Shown here: positions 23,399 to 24,869 of the stretch, piece after piece
Layout: the number at the start of each line of letters is the position of its first letter
How positions within the stretch are numbered: the stretch's first letter is position 1
DNA from: a virus
Virus record (IMG/VR): IMGVR_UViG_3300028837_000162
Location: 1-24,869 of that record
Length of the DNA stretch: 24,869 bases
Reading direction: 5' to 3' (one strand)
Position numbers and translations under genes: made by a program
Notes under the pieces: generated by a model
Database searches by the model: none
The model's input: the letters and a program-made list of their open reading frames with translations, nothing else
Told to the model about the DNA's origin: nothing

Positions 23399-23444
23399 TT
23401 ATATCATATTTTATATTAAAACATCTTGTCTTCTATGATATAAA
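23398..23444 (-). promoter_or_regulatory. 11-bp inverted repeat over the portal start
   Basis: TTTATATCATA at 23398-23408 pairs perfectly with TATGATATAAA at 23434-23444, with 25 bases between. The arm reaches the first base of the portal ATG. It could form an RNA hairpin that limits portal translation, or act as a DNA operator behind the promoter at 23459-23487. Confidence 0.5.
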
Positions 23445-23458
23445 GTGAAATCTTTAAT

Positions 23459-23487
23459 AAAATAACTTATTTACAATACAAAGTCAA
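23459..23487 (-). promoter_or_regulatory. Candidate sigma70-type promoter for portal/head genes
   Basis: On the minus strand TTGACT (23487-23482) and TATTTT (23464-23459) are 17 bases apart. The -35 matches five of six consensus bases, the -10 four of six. The start site would be near 23452, about 54 bases before the portal ATG. It lies in the only sizeable gap in this part of the operon, after the glycosyltransferase gene. Confidence 0.5.
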
Positions 23488-23500
23488 CAAAAATAAAAAA

Positions 23501-24220
23501 TTAAAAAACTAAACGCATACTTTTATACCACGGCGTTTGTTCAGTACCATAATACCAATCCACTTTCATATTGGGTTGGATTAAAATCACACCTTCCTTT
23601 TCTAAACGACCAGCTAAATGTGCAATAATATTTGGTATTGTTACTATATGATCTAAATTTGCAATCACCGTAGCTAATCCATCAATATCGTTTTCTAAAT
23701 CTAAATCGTCATAAGTAGATAGATTTTTGAATTCGCATTCTTTAAATATATTAGGATTATTAGTACTTAAATTATTAAATTGCAAATCAATAAACGTCAC
23801 CTTAGGACTAGATTTAATTAGTCTCTTCCAAAACTCGTATGAATCTGGATTTATAGGATAATATGAGATTCCTACTAACTTGCGTCTTTTATATTTCTTT
23901 CTAAGGATCGACTTGATTTTGTTTTTATTGCGATAGTTTACTAACAGAGGACCATTCATATCTTTTTCTAAATCTGGATTTAGTAAATTTGGTAATTCTG
24001 ATAAAAAATAGTAATCCTCAAATTGTTTGTTGATTGATTCGTTGACATCAATAAAATTAATCCATTTGTACGTGCGTTTATATGTCGTAATCAATCTATC
24101 ATCACATTGTATATAAACTTCTCTAGTCCTACCTTTAAGGAGATGAAACAACGAGCTATAGTATAATTGTTTGCTTAATGGCTCGTCGCAATGAATAAGA
24201 CAACTTTTGTCAATATTCAT
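23501..24220 (-). CDS. GT9-like (heptosyltransferase-type) glycosyltransferase, 239 aa
   Basis: The start is set at ATG 24220 (MNIDKSC), with TAGG just upstream; a GTG at 24235 is less likely. The C-terminal ~70 residues, 'LENDIDGLATVIANLDHIVTIPNIIAHLAGRLEKEGVILIQPNMKVDWYYGTEQTPWYKSMRLVF', follow the pattern of the TPR-linked and GT9/heptosyltransferase group (I-A-N-L-D-x-V-x-x-x-x-x-x-A-H-L-A-G then D-W-x-Y-G-x-x-x-x-P-W-Y). 'RKLVGISYYPINPDS' and 'FIDLQ' (~130-170) match the start of the nucleotide-sugar half. The usual 'VDT' before the AHLAG motif is 'IPN', so activity is uncertain. It should move a sugar onto an acceptor. It sits between TerL and portal, a place for accessory genes. Confidence 0.65.
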   Translation of the reverse strand: MNIDKSCLIHCDEPLSKQLYYSSLFHLLKGRTREVYIQCDDRLITTYKRTYKWINFIDVNESINKQFEDYYFLSELPNLLNPDLEKDMNGPLLVNYRNKNKIKSILRKKYKRRKLVGISYYPINPDSYEFWKRLIKSSPKVTFIDLQFNNLSTNNPNIFKECEFKNLSTYDDLDLENDIDGLATVIANLDHIVTIPNIIAHLAGRLEKEGVILIQPNMKVDWYYGTEQTPWYKSMRLVF

Positions 24221-24359
24221 TATGCCTACGACCACACGTTGCGTCTAATCTCAGCGACCAAACCAACAATATAAATATACAAATTGTCCAGGTGGAAAAT
24301 GAAATCATATCAATTAACGCAACTGTCGACACCAAAAGAAATAATAATAAACGTATCAT
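24210..24359 (-). CDS. Small two-TM hydrophobic protein between TerL and the glycosyltransferase, 49 aa
   Basis: This short ORF starts at ATG 24359, 14 bases after the TerL stop, and ends with TGA at 24210, overlapping the glycosyltransferase start by eleven bases. It has two hydrophobic segments, residues ~4-19 (L-L-L-F-L-L-V-S-T-V-A-L-I core) and ~24-36 (W-T-I-C-I-F-I-L-L-V-W-S-L), separated by a short polar turn with one aspartate, then a basic tail. The upstream Shine-Dalgarno is weak (TGGG). The tight packing and membrane pattern support a real small gene, but chance cannot be excluded. A lysis-, exclusion- or glycan-related membrane role is possible. Confidence 0.4.
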   Translation of the reverse strand: MIRLLLFLLVSTVALIDMISFSTWTICIFILLVWSLRLDATCGRRHNEY

Positions 24360-24372
24360 TGTTAATACCCAG

Positions 24373-24869
24373 TTATATTGTCGCGCGTGTCTTCGTCATA
24401 TTATCTACAACTAATCCAAGTTCATTTAGCTGCTCGCGTCCTTCGTAGGTATCCGCCGGATCACCAACCCCCTCTATTTTAAACCCTTGACAATATTTAG
24501 TCAAAAATGGCTTTACTGCCGATTTATACAAGTCTTTCACGCTCATATACTTACACGTAAATTCTTTTATACAACGTAACTGATCTTCGGCGTATTGTAC
24601 TAATAAACAGGCAGGCGAAACTTTACCGTAATCCCACGCTAGTAGTATAGGAACGTCGCGAACAATGTTGATGGTCTCCTTAGAATGAATATCATCGTTA
24701 TATTCAGGATAGATCACCTTACCACCCTTTACAATGCCGTATTGCCCCATACAATACACTTTAATGTACTCTTTGCTTTTTGAGGCAGCTAAATTTAAAT
24801 AGTAACCAGCAGGCAAATTTTCAATATTTTCAGCCTCGGGATTAGCGCTATATTGTCCGTCTTTCTCAA
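24373..24869 (-). CDS. Terminase large subunit, C-terminal part only, ends early
   Basis: The reading frame is open to the window edge, so the ATPase half (Walker motifs) lies outside. The visible 164 residues begin in 'NPEAENIENLPAGYYLNLAASKSKEYIKVYCMGQYG', the linker pattern of podovirus TerL, then 'VYPEYNDDIHS'. 'ILLAWDYGKVSPACLL' carries the first nuclease aspartate, and 'VEGVGDPAD' (here 'IEGVGDPAD') a second conserved acid. The protein then stops at 'TRATI'. Typical family members run ~100 residues further and include an S-H-x-x-D-A-L-x-Y block with a third acidic residue. TerL cuts DNA at headful packaging, so this end may be lost, moved or naturally short. Confidence 0.85.
   Translation of the reverse strand, partial: EKDGQYSANPEAENIENLPAGYYLNLAASKSKEYIKVYCMGQYGIVKGGKVIYPEYNDDIHSKETINIVRDVPILLAWDYGKVSPACLLVQYAEDQLRCIKEFTCKYMSVKDLYKSAVKPFLTKYCQGFKIEGVGDPADTYEGREQLNELGLVVDNMTKTRATI

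Noticed and set aside
24340-24395. A frameshift continuation of TerL in another frame (reading DTRDNITGY then stop)
   Set aside because: The resemblance to the family's N-N-I-T motif is short and the frame stops at once, so it does not restore the missing domain.
1-24869. Integration genes, attachment sites or tRNA genes marking a prophage boundary
   Set aside because: None could be recognised on either strand.

Overview
The window is the late (structural and lysis) half of a tailed bacteriophage or prophage with a P22-like, podovirus-type head and tail plan. Nearly everything is read from the minus strand, so the order runs from high to low coordinates. It starts inside the large terminase subunit and passes through portal, scaffold, capsid decoration, major capsid, head-tail adaptor (gp4-like), tail hub (gp10-like), needle-like protein and three ejection-type proteins. 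It ends with two long fibres and a lysis cassette. One plus-strand gene at the left edge converges on the late operon. No integrase, attachment site, tRNA, rRNA or clear bacterial gene is visible, so free phage and prophage cannot be told apart. The DNA is A+T-rich and uses the standard bacterial code. A three-TM (gene transfer agent type) holin-like protein and a DUF4116 repeat protein point weakly to a Proteobacterial host, possibly an intracellular or amoeba-associated one. This is inference only.

Region by region (minus direction): 24869-23501 holds the end of TerL, which stops early for its family, then an unlisted 49-aa membrane ORF and a GT9-like glycosyltransferase. 23500-23399 holds a candidate promoter and a hairpin over the portal start codon. 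23398-19560 holds the portal with a collagen-like tail, a small conserved protein, a short GroES-like protein, the scaffold and a small overlapping gene. 19436-15590 holds a capsid decoration protein, the major capsid protein, a beta-helix protein, a beta-sandwich protein and a zinc-ribbon protein, with strong hairpins between some of them. 15590-8047 holds the tail machine and ejection proteins, tightly packed with ATGA or TAATG overlaps. 8044-2993 holds two fibres. 2959-423 holds the DUF4116 protein, a duplicated promoter/palindrome module, the endolysin, a 39-aa membrane ORF, a hypothetical, a holin and a coiled-coil protein.

The most interesting signals are: (1) the first ~177 residues of the 1097-aa fibre match the separate capsid decoration protein along its whole length, which suggests a head-anchored fibre; (2) a perfect 47-bp tandem duplication upstream of the lysis genes carries an extended -10 promoter and a palindromic operator-like site; (3) TerL stops before the expected end of its nuclease domain, next to a possible glycosyltransferase insertion; (4) a mini GroES-like protein keeps the mobile-loop motif; (5) the portal C-terminus has three perfect 18-bp collagen-like repeats. 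None of these proves a wholly new system.
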